Shown: piece after piece, positions 8,602 through 17,933 of the stretch
How the letters are laid out: the number at the start of each line of letters is the position of its first letter
Position numbering within the stretch: position 1 is the first letter of the stretch
Assembly (NCBI GenBank): GCA_024398055.1
Contig: CP073749.1
Coordinates: 2,108,594 to 2,172,593, forward strand
Direction: 5' to 3'
Origin: a bacterium SCSIO 12741
Lineage (GTDB): Bacteria > Bacteroidota > Bacteroidia > Flavobacteriales_G > Salibacteraceae
Length of the DNA stretch: 64,000 nucleotides
Notes under the pieces: model-generated
What the model was told of the DNA's origin: nothing
Databases searched by the model: none
The model's input: the letters and a program-made list of their open reading frames with translations, nothing else
Position numbers and translations under genes: made by a program

Positions 8602-11600
8602 TTACTCGGATTCTCTAAGCAGAGTAATAGTTCCTTTCTCTTTGATGATGGTTTGATCCAGGTCTCTGATTTTGAGTTCGATGACATAGAAGTAGGTTCC
8701 GTCAGTTTGTGGAGCACCTGCTTGGTTGTCTCCTTTCCAGATCGGATCTTCTAAGGTCAACTTCTTCACTCTTCTTCCCCAACGGTCGTAGATAAAACCT
8801 TCGATGTTGTAGAAGTCACGCTTAAACCATTCCTTCATCACCTCTTCTCCATCGGCACAGTAGCAGGTAGCTACTCCATTGCTGTTGGGTCCACATGGGC
8901 AGTCTTCTGCCGCTGGAGTGATGATCGACCACCAGTCGTTCATGCCATCACCAAAGTCTTCACCCTTTTTCGCTGGGGTAAATACGTTCGGGAACTTAGG
9001 CTTAACGCGCTGATCAATGTCCATATCGATTTTTATACTGTCTCTACAGCCGGCATCGTTTACAGCGACCAACCATACATCGTAGGCTCCAAACAAATCG
9101 TACTTCACTTTCAACTCTGATTCAGGACCAGGGTGAGAAGTATAACGTCCGTGTGGGTCATACTCATCCCAACGTGATAGGGTATCTGCTGTTCCAAAGT
9201 ATGGACCTGATGCAGTGTACCACTCAAAGTATCCGCCTCCGGATGAGGTGATGGTAGTATCTCCGTAGTTGCCTTGCTCGGTGATGTTTACATAAGTAAC
9301 TTCTTCACCGATAAACTTCTTGTCTACCCCTGCTGGATTGGTTCTGATATCCGCATTTGGATTACCATAAACCTTGTAAGGAATATTCTGGAATCCTCTA
9401 CCATCCACGCGGCTTACACACCCTGTGATGGTATCTACATAGCGGGCAAACACATAGTGCAATCCATTGCTGTTATCCAATCCTGGATATTCGAAAGTAG
9501 ATCCGGTATCATCTGGAAGAGTAGACAGTGTATCTACATACCACTCAACGATCAATCCGGCTGGAGCATCTTTTACAAACAATCCCTGAATGCTATCCCC
9601 TTGACAGAACACAAAACGCTCTTCCACTTCTGGTAGCTCAATTTGTGCACGGTGGATCACCTTGGCTGAGTCAAAGGACAAACAGCCATACTCAGGGTGA
9701 TTGGTCCGGTAGCGAACAGCAAACTGATACTTGATCGTACGCTCCTGTCCGGCAGGAATCTGACATGGACGGAATCGAGCAATGTGAGGAAGTGGCATCC
9801 ATGAACCTCCATCCCAGAAGTTAAAGGCTAAATCTTCTATCGCATTCGGCCATCCTGAACTGGCTTTATCACCATAGCTCAACAGAATGTCGTTTCCGGG
9901 AATACCCAACTTGGTATCTCCTGTTCCTCCGATATTGATCCCTTTGGCAACTAAGAATTTGAAGGTGTCCGTTCTAATCTTGTTTGCCTGGATATCACAG
10001 AAGTCGTTACAGTAGTACATGTCCAGAATATCAATCTCCGGTGCTTCTACAACCGTGATTGGAATAGTGGCGCTGTTTCCACAGAATCCAGTTTTCTCAA
10101 TCTTCAAGGTATAGCTACCCGTAGTTCCAAACAAAGCAGGATCAATCACACCACGTTGGGCGTCGATAATGGCGTTTGGCACTTCCAAACAACTCCAGAT
10201 TCCACCTTTTCCTTCTACATCTACCGTATCAATGACTGGGTTACTCAAACAGAAGGAGTAGTCCAGGTAAGGTATACCGTTGTGTAAAATACCGTTGTAG
10301 GTCGTATCCCAGCCTGGGTGTACAGGTATCTCAAAGGTATCGGTGTTCCAACAGCCTTTGAATACAGTGTAGGTAAATACGGCTGTATCTACTTTACCAC
10401 CCGAGGTGTTAAACTTAGTTCCATCGATGAAGTAAGCCATCTTTCCATTGGCATCTGGAATGGAGTCAACTCCATATCCTTTAAAGTATCCACCTGGAGT
10501 CTTGGCAATCAACTGCTGAAACGTAGTATCATTCCACAGGGCACACAAGCTATCCGGAGTTAACAATCCGGCATCTGGTTTTCCAACAATCGTTACCAGG
10601 TTACTGTCCTTATTGGCACAAGCATCTCCGGTTACTTCATAAACTACCCAGAAGGATCCTGTACCAGATACTTTAGGGTCCCAAAGTCCCAGGCGATTGT
10701 TGATGATGCCCGCACCAGACCAGTTACCACCTGGATTACTAATAGTAGGTGGTGTAGGAGAGGTGAATTGAATATATCCATTGTCGATACATTGAGGGTC
10801 AAGGGTATCTGGTTTTACGTCGTATTCATTCACCACTTTTACGGCTACATCGAGGGTGTCGGTACAAATTTGATAAAGCGAATCCTTTACAATAACCCGG
10901 TAGATAGGGGTAGTGGTCAAATTGACGTTAGCCACTGCTGAATCCAGGTTGGTTGCACCTACAAATCCACCATTTGGCTTAGGATTCCAGTCATAAGTAA
11001 ACAAGCTGGAGCGCATACCAGAGCATGACCCGAATTGAGTTCTCGGAATGGTTTGCTGGGGATATCCACCTGACATAGCACCATTGCCACAAGCTCCTGG
11101 CCTCCAATTCCATTGTTGAGCGTAATATCCGGATGCATCATAGGTCACCGGGTCAAAGGCCATTTCGTGATGACCTGCATACCCATTTTGGTTTTGCCAG
11201 CACACTTCAACGATAATGTTCGAATTTCCATCCCAGTTGTACTGGTTGTCAAATACGTGAGTGTTCCATCCGAGTGTAGGAATTACGGCCTTGGGTGAAA
11301 AGACCTCAAACAATTGATTGGTGAGGAAGTTGTTGCCGACATGTTCATTCAAGCTGGTACAACCCATTTTGATTGTAAAGTTGTTGAACGGTGTGTACTG
11401 CGGACTACCTGGAGATCCGTAGATTTTGGTAATCTCCCAAGCGATGGACGAAATAGGTCCGGCTTCCATTCCACGGGCTTTTAAGTCTGAAGCCAGATAA
11501 ATGAACTGTGCCTTGGCCGATGGGTTGTCACTACCATATACTACGGGTAGGTTAATGGAGTTAGCACCGTTTTTCAGAGAACCATTTCCACCAATATTGA

Positions 11601-13503
11601 AGTTCTTGGTCGTTCCCTGGCAAGGAAACTGAACGGTTCCACAAGGACCATAATCGATACTTCCCTGATCCACCCATAAATCGACTGTTCCATTCAAGCA
11701 GAGCAGGCTGTCGGATACCTTGGCTTGCATGTTCGTAGGAAAGGGTTGGGTGACTTTAACCCACATGCTGTCGGTTCGTTCACATCCCGCATCCGATACT
11801 ACTTGAACTTCGAATTTGGTGTCTTTTGTAATTCCGGTAAAGTTGGGATTCTTGAGCGTGTCGTCGTTCAAAGTACCATCTCCACTCCAAGTGTAGGAGT
11901 ATTTGAAATTGGGATTCGATGGGTTTACATCCAACTGGCCAGCCCCTGGATTACAGAGAAATAAATCGTTAGGCATATTCAAACTGAAGCTATCCACCAC
12001 ATCAATGACCAGGGTGTCAATTTTCTGGCAGGCGAGTGCAACAAAACAGCTTAATACCAAATCAGATTCTACGGTAAGGACCGTTTTTTGGGTCACTATA
12101 ATGCTGCCCGTTGCTCCGGTATCGTTGATGGTGGTGTCCGGGAAAAAGTTTACTCCCGTTAGAAGCGGATCGCCGCTGATGGATTTCCAGTCATAGACCT
12201 GGCCGCCAAAGGCCTTGAATTTGAAGGTGTCTCCTGCACATATGGTTTGGTCGGGACCAGCGCTGGTAGCGTTTCTCACGTGAATTTCGAATACAGAGAA
12301 TCCGTTTCCTGGAAAATCGCAGTTGTCGTCATCAAAAGCAATAAAAAAGTTCTTTACCGGGTTGTCACCAATAGTGGCAGTCCACTTAAACCGAACTATT
12401 TTTTTGTTTCGGGCCAATGGAATTTCAGTCATCTGAAGTCCTGGCATGGCCAGAGCCAGGTTATGCGTAACGTAAATGGAATCAAAATCTTGATCAACTA
12501 ATGTATCTTCCCATTCAATGGTTTCTCCTTGACACACCTCCAGGGCATACCGGCCAATTTTGGTCGCCTTGCCTTTGATGTTTGAAACCCCGCTAACGTC
12601 TTTGGGAACCTTGTTTGTACAGGTGTTTACCGAAAACTGAATTTCCCTTCGGGTTTGGCCCTTGAGCCTACCTGTACATCGTTCATATTCATAGACCCAA
12701 AAGGCTACAATAAATTCTCCCGTGGTTGTCGGTTTAAAAGAAATGAGCCCGGAAGATGGATCCATGGTGATACCAGGAATTGGCTTTTGAATGGTGTAAG
12801 GTGGTGTTGGGTTGGCTGGTGTATTCGGCCCATAATAAGGCTGGGTGAATGAGTATACTAAACTGTCCCATTCCTGATCGTAGGTTCCAATTCCGTAGAA
12901 AACATCCTGACCGACACAAACGGAGGGCATAGGCTTGGCTTCGTCGGCAAAAACAGGTGCACTGTTCTTGGGAAAATCCAAAGTGTTGAAGGTGGTTACC
13001 AAATGGATGGGGTTACCATTGGAATTGGGATAATTGACCGAGCCATTTCGGCAGCAAGGTGTGGTTGTGGTAAATACCCAGCTATTACACTGAGACAGGG
13101 TTACCACCATCTCAAAGGTGTAAAGCTCATATCCCTTAGCCCCATTGGCTGAGGAACAATTCGTTTGTCTTTTGCGGCATACATCCGAAACATCCTTGGC
13201 TCCATTGGGGGCAGGGCGCTCTCCTGGCCCCGGAACATAATTTACTTTGGGTAGATTGAAGTTCTGGGTAGCTCCTGAAGAAGAACAAGTAGCCGTTACG
13301 GCTTGAAATTGGTTATTGAACCCAGCACCACCACAATAGCGAATAATCCCAACCGTGATTCTATACTGGTAGGTATTGGGCGCTGTACCAGGCCCAACAT
13401 AGGTGTATTTAATGCTTCCTCCGGCAAAGTGAGAGGCTTCAGCCTCCATTCCGAAGAAGATCATCAGGCAAAGTAGCAGAGTGAGTTTGATGAATGATTT
13501 CAT
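8602..13503 (-). CDS. P1: giant T9SS substrate with SHxxGG N-terminal domain and CHU_C (type B) tail
   Basis: A 1633-residue secreted protein. A signal peptide (1-23) ends just before SHFAGGSIKYTYVGPG. The N-terminal domain (about 24-300) has paired cysteines (VSDVC near 110, TPCCRNG near 150). Ig/PKD-like repeats follow (DQTICAGDTF, then DPLLTGVNFFPD). A jelly-roll-like module (about 640-870) contains LGWNTHVFDNQYNWDG and VEVCWQN. A long region shared with the next gene holds FNFWDGGSWMPLPH. The last 135 residues (FPNVFTP ... FIYDRWGRRV ... DGTYFYVI) are the gliding-motility-associated CHU_C domain, a T9SS type B signal. It is likely exported across the outer membrane and displayed or released; function unknown. 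First of four neighbouring paralogs, with its own strong terminator. Confidence 0.9.
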   Translation of the reverse strand: MKSFIKLTLLLCLMIFFGMEAEASHFAGGSIKYTYVGPGTAPNTYQYRITVGIIRYCGGAGFNNQFQAVTATCSSSGATQNFNLPKVNYVPGPGERPAPNGAKDVSDVCRKRQTNCSSANGAKGYELYTFEMVVTLSQCNSWVFTTTTPCCRNGSVNYPNSNGNPIHLVTTFNTLDFPKNSAPVFADEAKPMPSVCVGQDVFYGIGTYDQEWDSLVYSFTQPYYGPNTPANPTPPYTIQKPIPGITMDPSSGLISFKPTTTGEFIVAFWVYEYERCTGRLKGQTRREIQFSVNTCTNKVPKDVSGVSNIKGKATKIGRYALEVCQGETIEWEDTLVDQDFDSIYVTHNLALAMPGLQMTEIPLARNKKIVRFKWTATIGDNPVKNFFIAFDDDNCDFPGNGFSVFEIHVRNATSAGPDQTICAGDTFKFKAFGGQVYDWKSISGDPLLTGVNFFPDTTINDTGATGSIIVTQKTVLTVESDLVLSCFVALACQKIDTLVIDVVDSFSLNMPNDLFLCNPGAGQLDVNPSNPNFKYSYTWSGDGTLNDDTLKNPNFTGITKDTKFEVQVVSDAGCERTDSMWVKVTQPFPTNMQAKVSDSLLCLNGTVDLWVDQGSIDYGPCGTVQFPCQGTTKNFNIGGNGSLKNGANSINLPVVYGSDNPSAKAQFIYLASDLKARGMEAGPISSIAWEITKIYGSPGSPQYTPFNNFTIKMGCTSLNEHVGNNFLTNQLFEVFSPKAVIPTLGWNTHVFDNQYNWDGNSNIIVEVCWQNQNGYAGHHEMAFDPVTYDASGYYAQQWNWRPGACGNGAMSGGYPQQTIPRTQFGSCSGMRSSLFTYDWNPKPNGGFVGATNLDSAVANVNLTTTPIYRVIVKDSLYQICTDTLDVAVKVVNEYDVKPDTLDPQCIDNGYIQFTSPTPPTISNPGGNWSGAGIINNRLGLWDPKVSGTGSFWVVYEVTGDACANKDSNLVTIVGKPDAGLLTPDSLCALWNDTTFQQLIAKTPGGYFKGYGVDSIPDANGKMAYFIDGTKFNTSGGKVDTAVFTYTVFKGCWNTDTFEIPVHPGWDTTYNGILHNGIPYLDYSFCLSNPVIDTVDVEGKGGIWSCLEVPNAIIDAQRGVIDPALFGTTGSYTLKIEKTGFCGNSATIPITVVEAPEIDILDMYYCNDFCDIQANKIRTDTFKFLVAKGINIGGTGDTKLGIPGNDILLSYGDKASSGWPNAIEDLAFNFWDGGSWMPLPHIARFRPCQIPAGQERTIKYQFAVRYRTNHPEYGCLSFDSAKVIHRAQIELPEVEERFVFCQGDSIQGLFVKDAPAGLIVEWYVDTLSTLPDDTGSTFEYPGLDNSNGLHYVFARYVDTITGCVSRVDGRGFQNIPYKVYGNPNADIRTNPAGVDKKFIGEEVTYVNITEQGNYGDTTITSSGGGYFEWYTASGPYFGTADTLSRWDEYDPHGRYTSHPGPESELKVKYDLFGAYDVWLVAVNDAGCRDSIKIDMDIDQRVKPKFPNVFTPAKKGEDFGDGMNDWWSIITPAAEDCPCGPNSNGVATCYCADGEEVMKEWFKRDFYNIEGFIYDRWGRRVKKLTLEDPIWKGDNQAGAPQTDGTYFYVIELKIRDLDQTIIKEKGTITLLRESE

Positions 13504-13670
13504 AGATATTGGATTAGTATTTGCTTGTTGCTTTTTAGACGCCTCTCGAGGAAGTGCGTTGCCTGATTTTTTAAAAAATATTTTTCTTAAGTTACTGAAG
13601 ATCAGAGCATTAAATCCCTGCCTCGCCCATAACGGTGCAAGTGGGATTATTCAGTAGCAGATAAGATGTA

Positions 13671-13701
13671 AAGGCACCCAATTCAAGAACTTGAGGGCGC
13701 C
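13671..13701 (-). terminator. probable terminator of P2
   Basis: GGCACCC (13673-13679) faces GGGCGCC (13695-13701) with one mismatch, and an inner TCAAG-AA-CTTGA helix sits in the loop. On the minus strand it is followed only by TTTAC, so the T run is weak. It lies 20 bases after the stop at 13721. Confidence 0.45.
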
Positions 13702-13720
13702 GCTGGGTCAGTGACCGGCT

Positions 13721-16700
13721 CTATTTTGAGCCAATCACGAGCTTTTCATATCGGGTAGATCCCCCCGACTCCATTCTAATCATATAATTCCCTGTAGGTA
13801 ATTCATGAGTTTCAATTAATATTTGGTGGTTGCTGTATTCTTTAGAGTCCAAATAAAAGAGCTGGACGCCAAGCATGTTGTACCCGGATATTTTCCATTC
13901 TTTAATCTCCGGATGTACACTTATCGTAAGGTGATCATAAGCCGGATTTGGAGCCAATCGCATCGACCACGGAGTGCCAAATTCTTCCATTATTGACGTG
14001 GTGGTATCACAATCTATTCGCGCAACGAAAGCAGAATCTGTAGAATAGCAGAGCGAATCTGGAATCGCACTGCGGTAGGCAATGGGGAATTGGTAGGAGA
14101 TTTTATTCTTTACTCCCACAGGTAAGTTGCATGGACGGTAACGTCCAATATGAGGCAAAGGCATCCAGCTTCCACCATCCCAAAAGTTGAATTGAACATC
14201 ATTGACCGCATTGGGCCATCCGGTTGCTTGTTTGGAGGCATAGCTCACCAGGGTGTCATTTCCAGGAACTCCCAATTGAATATCACCGGTTCCACCTGCA
14301 TTAATTCCCTTAGGTACGTAAAGTTTAAGGGTGTCTGTGAATAGCTGAAATGCGGGGTTATTACAAGAATCTTTACACCAGATTTTTCCTGCGATGGCAA
14401 TTTCAGGAGGACTAACTACGGAGATAGGAATGGTGTTGCTGCTCCCGCAAAATCCATTGTTTTCTACTTTGAGGGTGTAGCTTCCATCGATCAATAGACG
14501 AGGATCAAATACCCCGTTTTGAGGATCAACCATGGCGCTGGGCACTTCAATACAGCTCCATAGTCCATTACTTCCTCCTACTGCAAGCGAATCAGCGTGA
14601 TCGGCAGCTGTACAGAAGCTGTGTACTACGTAGGGAGTTCCCTGGTTCAACACACCCAAATAGGTGCTGTTCCACTCTGGAAGAATTCGCACGCCAACAG
14701 TGGTGTCGGTAACACAGGCATCATTAATTCGGTGTCTGATCCAAACGGTGTCTTCTGGATAGGTGATGGGGTGGTAGGCCGACCCGTCTATGTAGTAGAC
14801 TTTTCCGTTCGTTGTGAAGACGGAATCTACTCCGAGTCCACTCATATATCCTCCGGGAACAAACGGTGTCAGTTTGTTTTCAATGGTGTCCGCCGAGCCA
14901 ACGCATAAGGAGTCGGTTAATATTCTTCCGTCCGGATAATCCTTGACAACGGCCAAAACACTGTCCTGATTTGCACAGGCATCTCCCGTTACAGAGTAGA
15001 GAATCCAATGCGACCCTATTCCAGCAATTTTGGGGTTCCAAACGCCATGAATAGAATCGGTAATTCCTGCGCCCTTCCAAACTCCACCAGGGGTAGGAGC
15101 GGTTAGTTGAGAGGGAGCCCGATCAAAACAAACGGGGTTTATTGAATCAGGGGTAGCATTGTATTGCGATACCACGTGAAGGTTGAGATAAGAAGTGTCT
15201 TTACAGGCTGGATTTAAGCTGTCGGAGATCACAACGTAGTATTGTTGTGCGGTAGCCAGGTTCGCCTGTACCTGAACGCTGTCGCCGGTACTTCCGCCAA
15301 CAAAGCCACCACCTATTTTGGGATGCCAATCGTAGGTGTATCGGGTAGATCGCACTCCCTGGCAGGTACCAAATCGGGTTTGGGGTAGGTAGCCTATCGG
15401 AAATCCTGCGGAATAATTGGGCATAAGACAAGCCTTAGGATTCCAATTAAAAAGCTGGTAATAATAGCCAGAAGAGGCATAGTTGACTGCGTCAAAAGCC
15501 ATTTCATGATCATCTGCAATACCGGTGGTATTTTCCCAGCAAATCTCTACGTATAAATTGGATTGACCATCCCAGGCATAAGGATTGTCAAGGGTGTGGT
15601 CATTCCATCCTAATTGAGGTGTATAGGACTTTGGGGAATACACTTCAACTAAGCCGGTTGGAAAGGATTGACCCGTTATTGCCGAAGCCGAAGTACAACC
15701 CATGCGAATGGTAAAGTTGTTAAAGGCGGGATTTGCCGAAGCCATTTTTTTGATTCTCCAGGAGATCGAATTGATGGGCCCGGATTGCATTCCTCGATTC
15801 TTTAAATCTGCCGCGGAGTACATCAAAATGGTTTTACTGGAAATCTTATTCGAGGCATAAATCACTGGATAGTTTAGTGAACTTCCAGAATTATTTAGGT
15901 TTCCTGATCCAATGGTAATGGTTTGATTGTTTCCGTAACAGTGGGCGTTGGTTTGACACGAGTATTGCGGTGATCCCTTGTACACCTGCAAATCGATCGT
16001 TGCGGACTGACAGATAAGCGTATCAGATGCCATGGCTTTCATGCCTATTGGAAACAAGGGGTTAGGTTGAATCTGAATGGAATCTACTCGATGACAACCT
16101 GAATCGGAATACACTTCTACATGAAAGGTGGTAGGGGTGGTTATTCCACTAAAGGTGGGGTTGGCAACGGTATCAGAATTGAGTAAATCGGCAGGAGTCC
16201 ATCGGTAGGAATATCCTAAAGCAGGTTGTGAAGGAATCGCACTCAGGCTGCCGGATTGCGTATTACACAATACCTGGTTTGGCGAAGTGCTAAGGCTAAA
16301 ACTATCTTCGGGTTGAACCAGAATTGTATCGTATACGCTGCAGATCGGTGATAGGGAGTCGCATGTACTAAGGCGGTCAATTTTAACCTGGAGTAAAGTG
16401 TTTTGAGTAGGTTTAAATTTGATACTTCCGGCTGTATCCTGATTCAAGGTATCTGGAAAGAAATTGCTTCCAACAAGAAGAGGGTCACCTGAAAGACTGG
16501 TCCAGGTGTAGTGCACTCCACCCACGGCTTTTAGCTGAACACCACTTCCCTTACAGGCTTTTGGGTTACCGGTTATTTTAGCCCCTGGAAGAATGGCTAC
16601 TTCATGAACGGCATAATTTGTTCCGGGGTAATCGCATCGATCATCTGTAAATCGAACATGGAAAAACCGATTCCCAGTTTTCCCGATAATCGATACCGCG

Positions 16701-17782
16701 GGGATGGTATAAGTTACTAGGGCAATGTTGGAAGAGGGGTGGCTAACGGAATAATGAGCACCCGGTAAACGATCGGCTACATCACAATATACCCGAACTG
16801 AGTCGGAAGCATTAGCGTCTACAATCGAGTCGGAAAACGTAATCAGATTACCGTTGCAGGTTTCTACCTTAAAGTTGCTCTTCGAGGTGCCGTTGCTGAG
16901 GTTCATTTGACTGGTGATCAGCTCAGGAACACTATTGGTACCGATATAGGAAGAAAATTCAATTTCTCGAAGTACCTGGCCTTTTAGCTCACCACATTCG
17001 TCGTATTCTTTGATCCAGACTCCAGCCAAGAAATTACCAGAAACGGTAGTGTTGAAACTCATGATTCCTGTTGCTGTATCCAGCTTGAGTCCAAGTATAG
17101 GTTGCTGACAGGTATAAGGTGATTTTGGTGTTCCTATACAGGCCATTTCGTAAGTCAATTTGTCTCCATCGGGATCATAAGCCCCAATAGCATAGGAAAA
17201 GTTTTGGCCGGTGTAGATTACTTTTTTTGGAAGTGCCCAGTCATACAATCGGGGACTACTGTTTTTAGGGAACTTGTTTTTGTGTAAAGTGGCGGTGTAC
17301 GTTCCGGTATTTGAAGTTGTGTTTATACTTCCCGCACGGCAGCAGGGGGTGGTAAAGGTAAGGGTGAGCAGTTGAGCGGAACCCACGGTTATTTCTCCTT
17401 CAAACATATGCGACTCGACTCCTGAAACATTAGAAGTAGAGGCGCATCGAGAGCTTTTGGCCGAGCACAAATCGGTTATGTCGCGGTTTCCGAAATTTGC
17501 AGGACGCATTCCGGGTTTGGCAACATACACAACCCGATTTAGAGTATAGGTCGTTACGCTACTACCGGCGGTTGCCGTTAAAACTACATTGTTGTTCGTG
17601 AAATTGGCTCCGGCACAATCTCTGAAAATCTCAGCTCTAACACGGTACTTATGGGTACCAGGTACGGAGCCGGGACCAACATAATCGTACTGAAGAGCAC
17701 CGGAAGAAATGTGAGAGGCGTTTAGGGTAAAACAACCTGCAAAAAATAGGAAAACAGTAAGGATAAGATTAAGAGCTTTCAT
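13721..17782 (-). CDS. P2: giant T9SS substrate, paralog of P1, Por-type (type A) tail
   Basis: About 1353 residues from the ATG at 17782, which gives a clean signal peptide (MKALNLILTVFLFFAGCFTLNA). The frame reaches back to a TTG at 17809, which would spoil the signal. The mature protein opens SHISSGALQYDYVGPG. It carries the same N-terminal cysteine pattern, Ig-like repeats (SGDPLLVGSNFFPDT), jelly-roll-like module (LGWNDHTLDNPYAWDG, VEICWENT) and FNFWDGGSWMPLPH region as P1. The C-terminus differs: the last 79 residues (RLAPNPAYDHLTI ... PTGNYMIRM) are a Por secretion tail, T9SS type A, usually cut off and replaced by an A-LPS anchor. Function unknown; probably a cell-surface protein. Confidence 0.9.
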   Translation of the reverse strand: MKALNLILTVFLFFAGCFTLNASHISSGALQYDYVGPGSVPGTHKYRVRAEIFRDCAGANFTNNNVVLTATAGSSVTTYTLNRVVYVAKPGMRPANFGNRDITDLCSAKSSRCASTSNVSGVESHMFEGEITVGSAQLLTLTFTTPCCRAGSINTTSNTGTYTATLHKNKFPKNSSPRLYDWALPKKVIYTGQNFSYAIGAYDPDGDKLTYEMACIGTPKSPYTCQQPILGLKLDTATGIMSFNTTVSGNFLAGVWIKEYDECGELKGQVLREIEFSSYIGTNSVPELITSQMNLSNGTSKSNFKVETCNGNLITFSDSIVDANASDSVRVYCDVADRLPGAHYSVSHPSSNIALVTYTIPAVSIIGKTGNRFFHVRFTDDRCDYPGTNYAVHEVAILPGAKITGNPKACKGSGVQLKAVGGVHYTWTSLSGDPLLVGSNFFPDTLNQDTAGSIKFKPTQNTLLQVKIDRLSTCDSLSPICSVYDTILVQPEDSFSLSTSPNQVLCNTQSGSLSAIPSQPALGYSYRWTPADLLNSDTVANPTFSGITTPTTFHVEVYSDSGCHRVDSIQIQPNPLFPIGMKAMASDTLICQSATIDLQVYKGSPQYSCQTNAHCYGNNQTITIGSGNLNNSGSSLNYPVIYASNKISSKTILMYSAADLKNRGMQSGPINSISWRIKKMASANPAFNNFTIRMGCTSASAITGQSFPTGLVEVYSPKSYTPQLGWNDHTLDNPYAWDGQSNLYVEICWENTTGIADDHEMAFDAVNYASSGYYYQLFNWNPKACLMPNYSAGFPIGYLPQTRFGTCQGVRSTRYTYDWHPKIGGGFVGGSTGDSVQVQANLATAQQYYVVISDSLNPACKDTSYLNLHVVSQYNATPDSINPVCFDRAPSQLTAPTPGGVWKGAGITDSIHGVWNPKIAGIGSHWILYSVTGDACANQDSVLAVVKDYPDGRILTDSLCVGSADTIENKLTPFVPGGYMSGLGVDSVFTTNGKVYYIDGSAYHPITYPEDTVWIRHRINDACVTDTTVGVRILPEWNSTYLGVLNQGTPYVVHSFCTAADHADSLAVGGSNGLWSCIEVPSAMVDPQNGVFDPRLLIDGSYTLKVENNGFCGSSNTIPISVVSPPEIAIAGKIWCKDSCNNPAFQLFTDTLKLYVPKGINAGGTGDIQLGVPGNDTLVSYASKQATGWPNAVNDVQFNFWDGGSWMPLPHIGRYRPCNLPVGVKNKISYQFPIAYRSAIPDSLCYSTDSAFVARIDCDTTTSIMEEFGTPWSMRLAPNPAYDHLTISVHPEIKEWKISGYNMLGVQLFYLDSKEYSNHQILIETHELPTGNYMIRMESGGSTRYEKLVIGSK

Positions 17783-17933
17783 AGGACTGGCGTTTTGGTT
17801 AAGACGCAAAAAAAACGGCAGGGTTGATTATGAAATTGGAATTTCTGGCAAAAAATCTCAAGTAGAATCCCTAAGTAATTAGAAATTCTTTCAATGTAAG
17901 TGTTTGATGGTCAGTGTATTTTGGCTGTTATTT

